Assembly: GCF_003268655.1 (NCBI RefSeq)
Contig: NZ_CP029642.1
Location: forward strand, 682,001 to 746,000
Direction of reading: 5' to 3'
Source: Arthrobacter dokdonellae
Lineage (GTDB): Bacteria > Actinomycetota > Actinomycetes > Actinomycetales > Micrococcaceae
DNA: 64,000 bases
Of this stretch, positions 26,961 through 34,862 are shown piece by piece. Position numbers and translations under genes: made by a program. The notes below the pieces were generated by a model, which was not told the DNA's origin, ran no database searches, and saw only the letters and a program-made list of their open reading frames with translations. Position 1 is the first letter of the stretch. Every line of letters starts with the position of its first letter.

Positions 26961-27629
26961 ATGGTTGAGCATCTGCGCCGGCCCGGTTGGGCTGAGGTCG
27001 AGGAGTACTTGTCCACCACGCTCGTGAGGGGCGGCGATGCCATGGACGCGGTGATTTCCAGCATCGACGCGGCGGGCATGCCCCGGATCGAGGTGGCGCC
27101 CACGGCCGGGAAGCTGCTCATGCTGCTCGCTAGGATCCAAGGCGCCCGGCGCGTGCTGGAGATCGGCACGCTGGCCGGGTTCAGCACCATCTGGCTGGCC
27201 CGTGCCCTGCCCCACGGCGGACACCTCACCACCTGCGAGTTTCTTCCGGAGCACGCCGCGGTCGCCCGCAAAAACATCGACGCCGCCGGCGTGGGCGCTC
27301 TCGTGGACATCCGCGTGGGGCCCGCGCTGGACACGCTGCGAACCCTCGAGGGCGGCGAACCCTACGACTTCGTGTTCATCGACGCGGACAAGGGCAACGA
27401 CACCAACTACCTGCGATGCGCGCTGGCGCTGACCCGCCCCGGCAGCGTGATCGTCATGGACAACGTGGTCTGGGAAGGCGCCATCCTGGACCCGGGCGAC
27501 GATCCGGACGCCGCCGCCATCAGGTCCGCGCTCGACTTCATGGGCGCCAGCGATGCGCTGGACGCCACCGCCATCCAGACCGCAGGGTCCAAGGGCTGGG
27601 ACGGCTTCGCCATCGCCGTGGTGAGGTAG
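26961..27629 (+). CDS. SAM-dependent O-methyltransferase
   Basis: A 222-residue class I methyltransferase of the caffeoyl-CoA/catechol O-methyltransferase group. The SAM motif is RVLEIGTLAGFSTIWLA, the metal-binding Asp appears in VFIDADKGNDTNY, and a second acidic motif is VIVMDNVVWEGAI. It probably methylates a catechol-like hydroxyl using a divalent metal, but the substrate is unknown. The ATG at 26961 fits family length. The following genes are co-directional with short gaps. Confidence 0.93.
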   Translation: MVEHLRRPGWAEVEEYLSTTLVRGGDAMDAVISSIDAAGMPRIEVAPTAGKLLMLLARIQGARRVLEIGTLAGFSTIWLARALPHGGHLTTCEFLPEHAAVARKNIDAAGVGALVDIRVGPALDTLRTLEGGEPYDFVFIDADKGNDTNYLRCALALTRPGSVIVMDNVVWEGAILDPGDDPDAAAIRSALDFMGASDALDATAIQTAGSKGWDGFAIAVVR

Positions 27630-27650
27630 CCCCTGCACTACGCTGGCAGA

Positions 27651-28166
27651 ATGACCATCGCGCTGCGCCCCGCCACCACAGACGACGCCGAGGCAGTCAT
27701 GACCCTGCACCTTTGCTGCCACCAGGAAGCCTACGGCCGGCACCTGCCGCCGGAATTCTTCGCCCTGCGCCGGGACACTCTGCCCGGGCGCGTGGAGAAC
27801 CTCCGGAAGGGCATTGCGGCCGGCCGCGCCCCCCTGCTGGCGTACGACGACGAAGGGCTCCTTGGGCTGGCGGCCGGCGGTCCCGCCCAACACCCCGACG
27901 CGCCGGCCCCGGTGGAGCTGTACATGCTGTACATCCTGGCGCGCGGCTATGGCGGCGGTGCCGGGCAGCTGCTGCTCGACGCCGTCATCGGCCGCGAGGC
28001 GGCCTTCCTGTGGGTCCTCGAGGACAACCCGCGTGCCCAGGCCTTCTATGCCAGGAACGGGTTTTTCATGGACGGCGCCCGCGACGTCCTGGGCGACGAC
28101 TGGCACAAGCTGCCCACCGTGCGCATGGTCCGGGCCGCCCGGTCCGAGTCAGCCCCGGCTGCCTGA
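27651..28166 (+). CDS. GNAT-family N-acetyltransferase
   Basis: A 171-residue acetyltransferase. It starts TIALRPATTDDAEAVMTL, has the acetyl-CoA loop LARGYGGGAGQLLLDAV and ends with the typical ARNGFFMDGARDVLG. The substrate is unknown. The stop TGA shares its last base with the next gene's ATG. Confidence 0.92.
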   Translation: MTIALRPATTDDAEAVMTLHLCCHQEAYGRHLPPEFFALRRDTLPGRVENLRKGIAAGRAPLLAYDDEGLLGLAAGGPAQHPDAPAPVELYMLYILARGYGGGAGQLLLDAVIGREAAFLWVLEDNPRAQAFYARNGFFMDGARDVLGDDWHKLPTVRMVRAARSESAPAA

Positions 28167-29023
28167 TGGGCCGCAGGCGCGTTCCCAGGAACCAGGACGC
28201 CGTCGAGTCCGTTCCCGCGGCTCCCGGCCCCGCCCCCGGGCTGTATTCCACCGACACCGGGACGGCGGAACTGGTTCCGGACGGCGACAACCCCAACGGC
28301 TGGCTGCTCATGCTCAACGGCGTGCAGAGCTCCCACATCGACCTGGCGGAACCCCTGCGCCTGGAATTTGAGTACATGCGCTGGATCATGGCGCTGGTGC
28401 AGGACCGCTGGGCGCCCGACGCCAGGCTGCGGACGCTGAGCCTGGGCGGCGCGGCCTGCTCCATGCCCCGCTACCTCGTGGCCGCCTACCCCGGTTCCCG
28501 CAATGTGGTGGTGGAGATCGACGGCAGGCTCGCCAACTACGTACGCGACTGGTTTGACCTGCCCCGGGCGCCGCTGCTGAAGATCCGGGTGGGCGAGGCC
28601 CGCGAGGTGACCGAATCGCTGGCCGGCGCCAGCCGGGACCTGATCATCCGGGACGTCTTTTCCGGGGCGAAGACGCCTCATGCCCTGACCACGGCCGAGT
28701 TCACGGCCGCGGCTGCCAGGGTGCTCGGCCCGGGCGGCGTCTACGCGGTCAACTGCGGGGACTCTCCCGCGCTGGCCACGGCCCGGCGCGAGGCCGCCAC
28801 GATCGCCGCGGCGTTCGCGCACACGGTCATCATCGCCGACCCGCCCATGCTCAAGGGCCGCCGCTCCGGCAACATCATCATTGCCGGCAGCGACGCGCCC
28901 TTGGGTGGCGGGTCGGGCCTGCCCCGCGCCCTGCTTGGCGGCGCCATGCCGGCCCAGCTGTGGGACGACGCGAAGGTCCGCCAGTTCGGCCACAGCGCGG
29001 CCATCCTCACAGACGCCCCCTAG
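28166..29023 (+). CDS. Spermidine synthase-like methyltransferase-fold protein
   Basis: A 285-residue protein of the spermine/spermidine synthase superfamily (Rossmann fold). An N-terminal beta-domain contains NGVQSSHIDL, as in polyamine synthases, and the nucleotide site includes RTLSLGGAACSMPRYL and VVVEIDG. The Asp that in true spermidine synthases activates the amine (GD/DAF) appears as IIRDVFSG. Many actinobacterial members of this group make no polyamine, so the product is uncertain. The 3' end with the stop codon is tandemly duplicated just downstream. Confidence 0.85.
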   Translation: MGRRRVPRNQDAVESVPAAPGPAPGLYSTDTGTAELVPDGDNPNGWLLMLNGVQSSHIDLAEPLRLEFEYMRWIMALVQDRWAPDARLRTLSLGGAACSMPRYLVAAYPGSRNVVVEIDGRLANYVRDWFDLPRAPLLKIRVGEAREVTESLAGASRDLIIRDVFSGAKTPHALTTAEFTAAAARVLGPGGVYAVNCGDSPALATARREAATIAAAFAHTVIIADPPMLKGRRSGNIIIAGSDAPLGGGSGLPRALLGGAMPAQLWDDAKVRQFGHSAAILTDAP

Positions 29024-29043
29024 CCCTCACAGACGCCCTTTAG
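29004..29043 (+). repeat. 20-base tandem duplication of a gene 3' end including its stop
   Basis: The gene end tcctcacagacgccccctag (29004-29023) is immediately repeated as ccctcacagacgccctttag (29024-29043) with three mismatches. It looks like a slippage product beyond the stop codon. Confidence 0.8.
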
Positions 29044-29146
29044 CGCGCCGGACGTACGGATACGGCGGCCAGATTCACCGCTGGAACCGCAGCCGTGCAG
29101 TGGCGGCACAGGGAGAAGGCGGGCCGCCGATTTCGGCACCGCCGGG

Positions 29147-29805
29147 CTATGAGCGGATCGGCTCCGCCTCCATGTCAACCACGGCGGCAGGGGCGGTCTC
29201 GTCGGGAAGCTCGGGCCGGCGTCGTCCGTCACCGCGGACCCACAGGCGGAAGGCCAGGACCAGCAGGAGCAGCCAGGCGCCGCCCACCCAGAGGGCCACG
29301 CGGGTGTCCGGGACGAGGCCCAGCACCACCACGATCGCGGCCATGAAGACGATGGTCAGCGCGGAGGCGAGGGGCCACAGGGGCACCGGGAACGCCGAGG
29401 GTGCAAGGGAGTCGCGGGCAATTTCACGCTTCATGGCCACATGCGACGCCAGGATCATGGCCCACACCCAGACGGTTGCAAAGGTGGCGATCGACGCGAT
29501 GACCAGGAACACCTCCTCGGGGATGACCGCGTTGAGCACCACGCCCACGAGGAGCACGCCTGTCATCATCACCACAGTCATCCAGGGCACGCCCGTGCGC
29601 GAAATCTTGCAGAAGGCCGCCGGCGCGTGGCCCTGGCGGGAGAGGCCGTACAGGATGCGGTACGCCGGCAGCACGGCCGGCCCCGCCTTTGGATGGCTGA
29701 GGCGGAGCCGTAAATCAGGCCCGTTCCGATGGCCGATCCCAGGGCCATGAAGCGGATGTGGCGTGCGTTGAGTCCACGGGTCAGCGAGAGGCCTGCGTTT
29801 TGCAT
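29147..29805 (-). pseudogene. Amino-acid permease (APC/AAT family) pseudogene with frameshift and large internal deletion
   Basis: The first 38 or so codons from ATG 29805 read [34 protein letters not shown], the typical start of ProY/AnsP/HisP-like permeases through membrane helix 1. After the Q the frame breaks: the DNA has CAAAGGCGGGGCCGG, where one more A would give the usual QKAGPAV. In the corrected frame it passes within a few codons to [16 protein letters not shown], which belongs near helix 8, then runs through the last helices to the stop at 29147. About 250 codons of the usual 460 or so are missing. The protein cannot be functional. It is divergent from the IclR gene. Confidence 0.85.
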
Positions 29806-29903
29806 GCAAAAACCTTTGGTGTTGGGGGTCTGGCGGTCCAGGTGTGGGCTCCAGCACATCACGCCGCGCCCGTGCCGACCGGCCCCCCAAGCGTTGCTGT
29901 CTT

Positions 29904-29950
29904 GGATTGGAGACCGTCCGCCAATGCCGGATAATCTGGGATTAGAGACC
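29904..29950. promoter_or_regulatory. Candidate IclR operator (two 12-base direct repeats)
   Basis: ggattggagacc (29904-29915) and ggattagagacc (29939-29950) differ at one base and lie 35 bases apart between the divergent permease pseudogene and the IclR gene. This is where an IclR autoregulatory site would be expected; the role is inferred. Confidence 0.45.
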
Positions 29951-30007
29951 CCAATACTCTACAGCCGCCCCGCGGCGGCTTCCATTTCGGCAAGGGTGGA
30001 GGCAGCA

Positions 30008-30829
30008 ATGGACGGACCGGTCGGCGAGGGAACAATGACAGAATCGACACGGACCCCGTCCAAGGTGCCCGCGGCGGACAACACGCTGCGCATCCTGAAG
30101 CTGCTGTCCTCCAAACGGGGGCCGCTGGCGGCCTCCACGATAGCCTCCACGCTGGGCCTGCCGCGCTCCAGTGTCTACCACCTGCTGGGAGTCATGGAGG
30201 CCAGCGGATTTGTCATGCACCTGCCGGAGGAGCAGCGCTACGGGCTCGGCATCGCCGCCTTTGAGCTCAGCAGCGCCTATTCACGCCAGGAGCCGCTGTC
30301 CCGGCTGGGCCGCCCGCTGCTGGCCGCCCTGGTGGACCGGATTGGCGAGAGCGCGCACCTGGCCGTCCTGCACGGACGTGACGTGCTGTACATCGTGGAG
30401 GAGAGGGCGAAGCACCGCCCGTCCCTGGTGACCGACGTCGGCGTCCGGCTCCCCAGCCACCTCACCGCCAGCGGCCGCGCGATTCTGGCGGCGCTGCCGA
30501 AGTCCCAGGTCCGGGCGCTGTATCCCAACGCGGCGGCATTCAGCTCGCGCACCGACGTTCCGGACCCCATTGGCAAGTACTCCACCTTGTCCGCCCACCT
30601 GGAGCAGGTCCGCCAGCGCGGCTATTCCACCGAAAACGGCGAGATCACGGAAGGGTTTGGCTCCGTGGCCGCCGCCGTCACGGACCACCTGGGCTGGCCG
30701 GTGGCCGCCGTGGCCGTGACGTTCCTGGCCGCGAAGGTGCCCCCGGGGGAGTGGCCGGCCCTGGCCCAGCGCGTCACCGACGTGGCCGGCGAGCTGTCCA
30801 CCCGGATCTACGGCCGCCGCGAGGGCTGA
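30008..30829 (+). CDS. IclR-family transcriptional regulator
   Basis: A 273-residue regulator with an N-terminal winged helix (about residues 20-80, LAASTIASTLGLPRSSVYHLLGVM) and a C-terminal IclR effector domain (LGRPLLAALVDRIGESAHLAVLHG; LTASGRAILAAL). Two starts are plausible: ATG 30008 with GGAGG six bases upstream, and ATG 30035 with GAGGGA. It stands between the decayed permease and hutH, so control of histidine uptake and degradation is a reasonable guess, not shown by the sequence. Confidence 0.93.
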   Translation: MDGPVGEGTMTESTRTPSKVPAADNTLRILKLLSSKRGPLAASTIASTLGLPRSSVYHLLGVMEASGFVMHLPEEQRYGLGIAAFELSSAYSRQEPLSRLGRPLLAALVDRIGESAHLAVLHGRDVLYIVEERAKHRPSLVTDVGVRLPSHLTASGRAILAALPKSQVRALYPNAAAFSSRTDVPDPIGKYSTLSAHLEQVRQRGYSTENGEITEGFGSVAAAVTDHLGWPVAAVAVTFLAAKVPPGEWPALAQRVTDVAGELSTRIYGRREG

Positions 30830-30850
30830 TTTCGCCCAGCGTTCCCCGCC

Positions 30851-30960
30851 GACGCTCCTGCAGATCCGGGGTGTTTTTGGGGACGCTCCTGCAGCTTGGG
30901 GGCCCTCCACGCCGACGCTCCCGCAGATTGGCGAGGGTGTTTTTTCGGACGCACGTGCAG
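30851..30960 (+). repeat. Four-copy run of the 13-base GACGCTCCTGCAG repeat, forward
   Basis: Copies start at 30851, 30882, 30914 and 30948 (GACGCTCCTGCAG twice, GACGCTCCCGCAG, GACGCACGTGCAG). Spacings are 31, 32 and 34 bases. The first and third are followed by cgggg/gaggg and a GTTTTT run, a pattern also seen at 55032. Confidence 0.85.
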
Positions 30961-31198
30961 TAGCGGAGGGAGGGCCTGCCGCCGGCCGAACTTGTGTGCA
31001 CCAGATCCGTTCGAGTTGCGGCACCCGCCCCCGACCATACGCCGCCACGTTGTCAGGATCGACGGTGCAGCTCCTGCGGGCAAACCGGGCCCGAGGCCAC
31101 CATATGTGCACCGCCGATTCACCAGGTCGCAACAGCTGCACCACCGATTCTGCACGGCGGGTCATGCCTTCCAACCGCCGGACGTCGACCGGGTGGTG

Positions 31199-31243
31199 AT
31201 GCAGGAGCGTCGGGCGAAGCTGCCCGGGATCTGCAGGAGCGTC
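31199..31243 (-). repeat. Two-copy run of the 13-base repeat, inverted
   Basis: ATGCAGGAGCGTC (31199-31211) and CTGCAGGAGCGTC (31231-31243) are the reverse complement of the GACGCTCCTGCAG motif and lie exactly 32 bases apart. They face the forward run upstream across about 240 bases. Confidence 0.85.
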
Positions 31244-31350
31244 GGTTGGGGAGTCTGGAATCCCGGACACAGCGCCGGTCAGGGGGCAGAAATCCGCGCC
31301 GTTAAGCGCCATAGTGGAAGCTAAGACCGCCACAACCCAAAGGATCCACC

Positions 31351-32937
31351 ATGATCGCCGCCGTCCTGTCCCAGGAAGTCACCCTCTCCTCATCCGGTGT
31401 CACCCCCGACGACGTGATCGCCGTCGCCCGGCACAACGCCAAGGTGACCATCAGCGACGAGGCGCTCGCCGGCGTCGAACGCGTCAGGGCACACATCGAG
31501 ACGCTGGCGCACTCCGACACCCCGGCCTACGGCATCTCCACCGGTTTCGGCGCCCTGGCCAACCGCCACATCCACGAGGACATGCGCACCCAGCTGCAAA
31601 AATCGCTCATCCGTTCCCACTCCGCTGGCATGGGTCCGGCCGTGGAGCGCGAGGTGGTGCGCGCGCTGATGTTCCTGCGCGCGAAGACCCTGGCGAGCGG
31701 CCGCACCGGCGTGCGCCCCGTCGTTGTCCAGACCATGGTGGCCGTCCTTAACGCCGGCATCACTCCCGTGGTCCGTGAATTCGGTTCGCTGGGCTGCTCG
31801 GGCGACCTGGCACCCCTCTCGCACTGCGCGCTGGTGCTCATGGGCGAGGGCGAGGCCGTCGGCCCCGACGGCACGCACTTTGGGGGCAAGGACCGGCCCG
31901 TGTCCGAACTGCTCGCGGAAGCCGGCATCACGCCCATCGAACTGGCCGAGAAGGAGGGCCTGGCCCTCGTCAACGGCACCGACGGCATGCTCGGCATGCT
32001 GTTGATGGCCATCGCCGACCTGCGCCTGTTGTTGACGACGGCGGACATCACCGCCGCGCTCAGCGTCGAGGGCCTGCTCGGCACGGACCAGGTGTTCCTG
32101 CCCGAGCTGCACCTGGAGCTGCGTCCGCATCCCGGCCAGGCCGCCAGCGCCGACAACATGCTGCGCGTGCTCGCCAACTCGCCCATCGTGGCCTCACACC
32201 GCGTGGGCGACTCCCGCGTGCAGGACGCATACTCGCTGCGCTGCGCCCCGCAGGTGGCCGGCGCTGCCCGCGACACCGTGGACCACGCGCTCATGGTCGC
32301 CACGCGCGAGCTTGCCGCCGCCATCGACAATCCCGTCGTGCTCCCCGACGGCAGGGTCAGCTCCAACGGCAACTTTCACGGCGCCCCAGTGGCGTACGTT
32401 CTCGACTTCCTCGCCATCGTTGCCGCCGATGTGGCATCGATTGCCGAGCGCCGCACCGACCGGATGCTGGACCCCGCCCGCTCGCACGGACTGCCCGCCT
32501 TCCTGGCCGGCGACCCCGGCGTGGACTCGGGCCTGATGATCGCCCAGTACACGCAGGCCGGCCTGGTCTCCGACTCCAAGCGCCTGGCCGTTCCCGCTTC
32601 CGTGGACTCCATCCCCAGTTCCGCCATGCAGGAGGATCACGTATCCATGGGCTGGCATGCCGCCCGCAAGCTGCGCCGTTCCGTGGAGAACCTGCGCCGC
32701 GTGCTCGCCATCGAGCTCGTCACGGCCACCCGCGCCATCGACATGCGGACCGCAATGTCCGACGGCGTACTGGTCCCCGGACCGGCAGGCGCGGCCGTGC
32801 TTGAGGTGCTCCGGGCGACGGTCCAGGGACCAGGCAGCGACCGCTTCCTTTCCCCGGAACTGGAGGAGGCCGACCGCCTGGTGGGTTCCGGCGCCATCCG
32901 TGCCGCAGCTGAAAGGGCCACGGGTCCGCTGAACTAA
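31351..32937 (+). CDS. hutH: Histidine ammonia-lyase
   Basis: Cytosolic enzyme that deaminates histidine to urocanate, the first step of histidine degradation. The 528 residues match the family. The self-made MIO electrophile would come from Cys149-Ser150-Gly151 in GSLGCSGDLAPLSH; a Cys in place of the usual Ala is allowed by the family signature. YGISTGFGALANRHI near residue 60 includes the catalytic Tyr. AAAGGA precedes the ATG. hutU and hutI are absent; a hutG-like gene lies 4 kb downstream on the other strand. Confidence 0.96.
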   Translation: MIAAVLSQEVTLSSSGVTPDDVIAVARHNAKVTISDEALAGVERVRAHIETLAHSDTPAYGISTGFGALANRHIHEDMRTQLQKSLIRSHSAGMGPAVEREVVRALMFLRAKTLASGRTGVRPVVVQTMVAVLNAGITPVVREFGSLGCSGDLAPLSHCALVLMGEGEAVGPDGTHFGGKDRPVSELLAEAGITPIELAEKEGLALVNGTDGMLGMLLMAIADLRLLLTTADITAALSVEGLLGTDQVFLPELHLELRPHPGQAASADNMLRVLANSPIVASHRVGDSRVQDAYSLRCAPQVAGAARDTVDHALMVATRELAAAIDNPVVLPDGRVSSNGNFHGAPVAYVLDFLAIVAADVASIAERRTDRMLDPARSHGLPAFLAGDPGVDSGLMIAQYTQAGLVSDSKRLAVPASVDSIPSSAMQEDHVSMGWHAARKLRRSVENLRRVLAIELVTATRAIDMRTAMSDGVLVPGPAGAAVLEVLRATVQGPGSDRFLSPELEEADRLVGSGAIRAAAERATGPLN

Positions 32938-33024
32938 TCCCCACGCCCTCCCACCGCTCGTCCCTCGCGGAGGGGCCCTCGCCGCGGGTCCCTCGCGGCG
33001 CGGCCCTCGGGCGCGTGGGCCCAG
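32938..33024. repeat. Intergenic GC-rich element, copy 1 (inverted relative to copy at 53201)
   Basis: Three blocks are shared, in reverse complement, with 53201-53267: ctcccaccgctcg (32948-32960, exact), a 19-base block at 32978-32996 (18 of 19) and gtgggcccag (33015-33024, exact). This copy is about 20 bases longer owing to internal ccctcg repeats. Confidence 0.7.
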
Positions 33025-33055
33025 TCGCCCGCACGCTCAACGGCTGTTGTGACAT

Positions 33056-33084
33056 TTGCCACAGCGGCGGCGGGCGTGTTTAAT
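33056..33084 (+). promoter_or_regulatory. Candidate promoter of the ABC exporter genes
   Basis: TTGCCA (33056-33061) and TTTAAT (33079-33084) are 17 bases apart, and the GTG start follows 47 bases later. Confidence 0.45.
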
Positions 33085-33131
33085 GTTCAGGTCAGGCGGA
33101 TGCCGGGCACGGATGTGAACTGGGGAAATTA

Positions 33132-34862
33132 GTGAAGCTCGCTCGGCTGGCATTGCGCCACGCACGGCCATATGGGGGTTCCATTATTGCCGTGCTGCTG
33201 CTGCAGCTGATCTCCACCATCGCCGCCCTGTACCTGCCCAGCCTCAACGCCAAGGTCATCGACGAAGGCGTGGCCAAGGGCAACACCGATTTCATCTGGG
33301 CCACCGGCTTCACCATGGTCATGGTGTGCTTCATCCAGGTTGCGGCGGCGATCGGCGGCATCTACTTCGGCGCCCGCACGGCCATGGCCATCGGACGCGA
33401 CCTCCGCCGCGAGGTCTACCACCGCGTCAACGCGCTCGGCGCGCTCGACGTGAGCCGCTTCGGCACGGCGACCCTGATCACCCGCAACACCAACGACGTC
33501 CAGCAGGTGCAGATGCTGGTGTTGATGGCGTTGAACTTCATGGTGTCCACGCCCATCATGTGCATTGGCGGCATCGTCATGGCCCTGCGGGAGGACGTGG
33601 GCCTGTCCTGGCTGGTGTGGGTGTCCGTCCCCCTCCTGTTTGTGGTGGTCGGCTCCCTTGTGATCAAGCTGCTGCCGCTGTTCCGCGAAATGCAGGAACG
33701 CATCGACACGGTCAACGGCGTGCTGCGCGAACAGATCGCCGGCATCCGGGTGATCCGGGCATTTGTCCGCGAAAAATTTGAGACCGAACGCTACCGCGAC
33801 GCCAACCTCGCCCTGACCCGCGTGTCGGTCCGCGTCGGCAACCTGTTTGTCCTGATGTTCCCGCTGATCATGATGATCCTGCACCTGGCCACCGCGGCCG
33901 TGCTCTGGTTTGGTGGGCACCGCGTCGCCGCGGGCCAGATGCAGGTTGGCTCGCTGACTGCTTTCCTGCAGTACCTGCTGCAGATCCTGACGGCCGTCAT
34001 GATGGGCGTCTTCATGGTCATGATGATCCCCCGCGCGGCGGTATCGGCGGAAAGGCTCGACGACGTCCTCGCCACCCGGCCCAGCCTCGCCGTACCACGT
34101 GGAACGGCCACGCCGGCGGGCCACGCCGTCGAATTCAAGGATGTCTCCTTCGGCTACCCCGGGGCCGAACGTCCCGTGTTGAACCGTGTCAGCTTCACGG
34201 CCCGGGAAGGGCGGACTACGGCGATTGTCGGGTCCACCGGTTCCGGCAAGTCCACGCTGGTGAACCTGATTCCCCGGCTGTTCGACCCCCAGGGCGGCTC
34301 GGTGCGCATTGGCGGGGTGGACGTCAGCGAGCTCAACCGGTCCCAGCTTGCCGGGCTCGTGGGGCTGGTGCCGCAAAAGCCGTACCTGTTCTCCGGCACC
34401 GTCGCCTCCAACATCCGCTTTGGCAGGCCCTCGGCCAGCGATGAAGACATCTGGAACGCACTCGAGGTGGCCCAGGCCAAGGACTTTGTGGAAGACAAGC
34501 CCAAGGGCCTGGCGGAGACCATTGCACAGGGTGGAACCAACGTTTCCGGCGGCCAGCGCCAGCGTCTTTGCATCGCCCGTGCGCTGGCGGCCCGACCCCG
34601 CGTGTTCCTCTTTGACGACTCCTTCTCGGCCCTGGACGTCACCACCGACGAGAGGCTGCGCCGGTCGCTGCACGGCGCCACGGACGGTGCAACGGTCATC
34701 ATCGTCGCCCAGCGGGTTTCGACCATTCGCGAGGCCGACCACATCATCGTGTTGGACAACGGCGACGTTGTCGGGGCCGGCACGCACGACGAACTGCTCG
34801 AGGACAACGAAACATACCGGGAAATCGTCGAGTCGCAGCTCAGCGTTGAAGGGGTTGCCTGA
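33132..34862 (+). CDS. Heterodimeric ABC exporter subunit, membrane-ATPase fusion (degenerate catalytic site)
   Basis: A half-transporter of 576 residues: six-helix membrane domain (1-310) and ATPase (335-575). Walker A is GSTGSGKST and the signature is a canonical VSGGQRQR, but Walker B reads VFLFDDSFSALD, with Asp replacing the catalytic Glu. This is the pattern of the inactive-site partner in heterodimeric exporters such as TM287/288 and LmrCD. It starts at GTG 33132 and its stop shares one base with the partner gene. Substrates of these pumps are drugs, lipids or peptides and cannot be inferred here. Confidence 0.92.
   Translation: MKLARLALRHARPYGGSIIAVLLLQLISTIAALYLPSLNAKVIDEGVAKGNTDFIWATGFTMVMVCFIQVAAAIGGIYFGARTAMAIGRDLRREVYHRVNALGALDVSRFGTATLITRNTNDVQQVQMLVLMALNFMVSTPIMCIGGIVMALREDVGLSWLVWVSVPLLFVVVGSLVIKLLPLFREMQERIDTVNGVLREQIAGIRVIRAFVREKFETERYRDANLALTRVSVRVGNLFVLMFPLIMMILHLATAAVLWFGGHRVAAGQMQVGSLTAFLQYLLQILTAVMMGVFMVMMIPRAAVSAERLDDVLATRPSLAVPRGTATPAGHAVEFKDVSFGYPGAERPVLNRVSFTAREGRTTAIVGSTGSGKSTLVNLIPRLFDPQGGSVRIGGVDVSELNRSQLAGLVGLVPQKPYLFSGTVASNIRFGRPSASDEDIWNALEVAQAKDFVEDKPKGLAETIAQGGTNVSGGQRQRLCIARALAARPRVFLFDDSFSALDVTTDERLRRSLHGATDGATVIIVAQRVSTIREADHIIVLDNGDVVGAGTHDELLEDNETYREIVESQLSVEGVA

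Larger units (their letters stand above)
30830..31350. other. 521-base intergenic region filled with ACGCTCCTGCAG repeats
   Basis: I see no gene here on either strand; the short frames present lack ribosome sites and family features. The region contains four forward and two inverted copies of the 13-base motif described separately. AAAGGA near 31340 is the ribosome site of hutH; the promoter of hutH was not identified with confidence. Confidence 0.6.
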
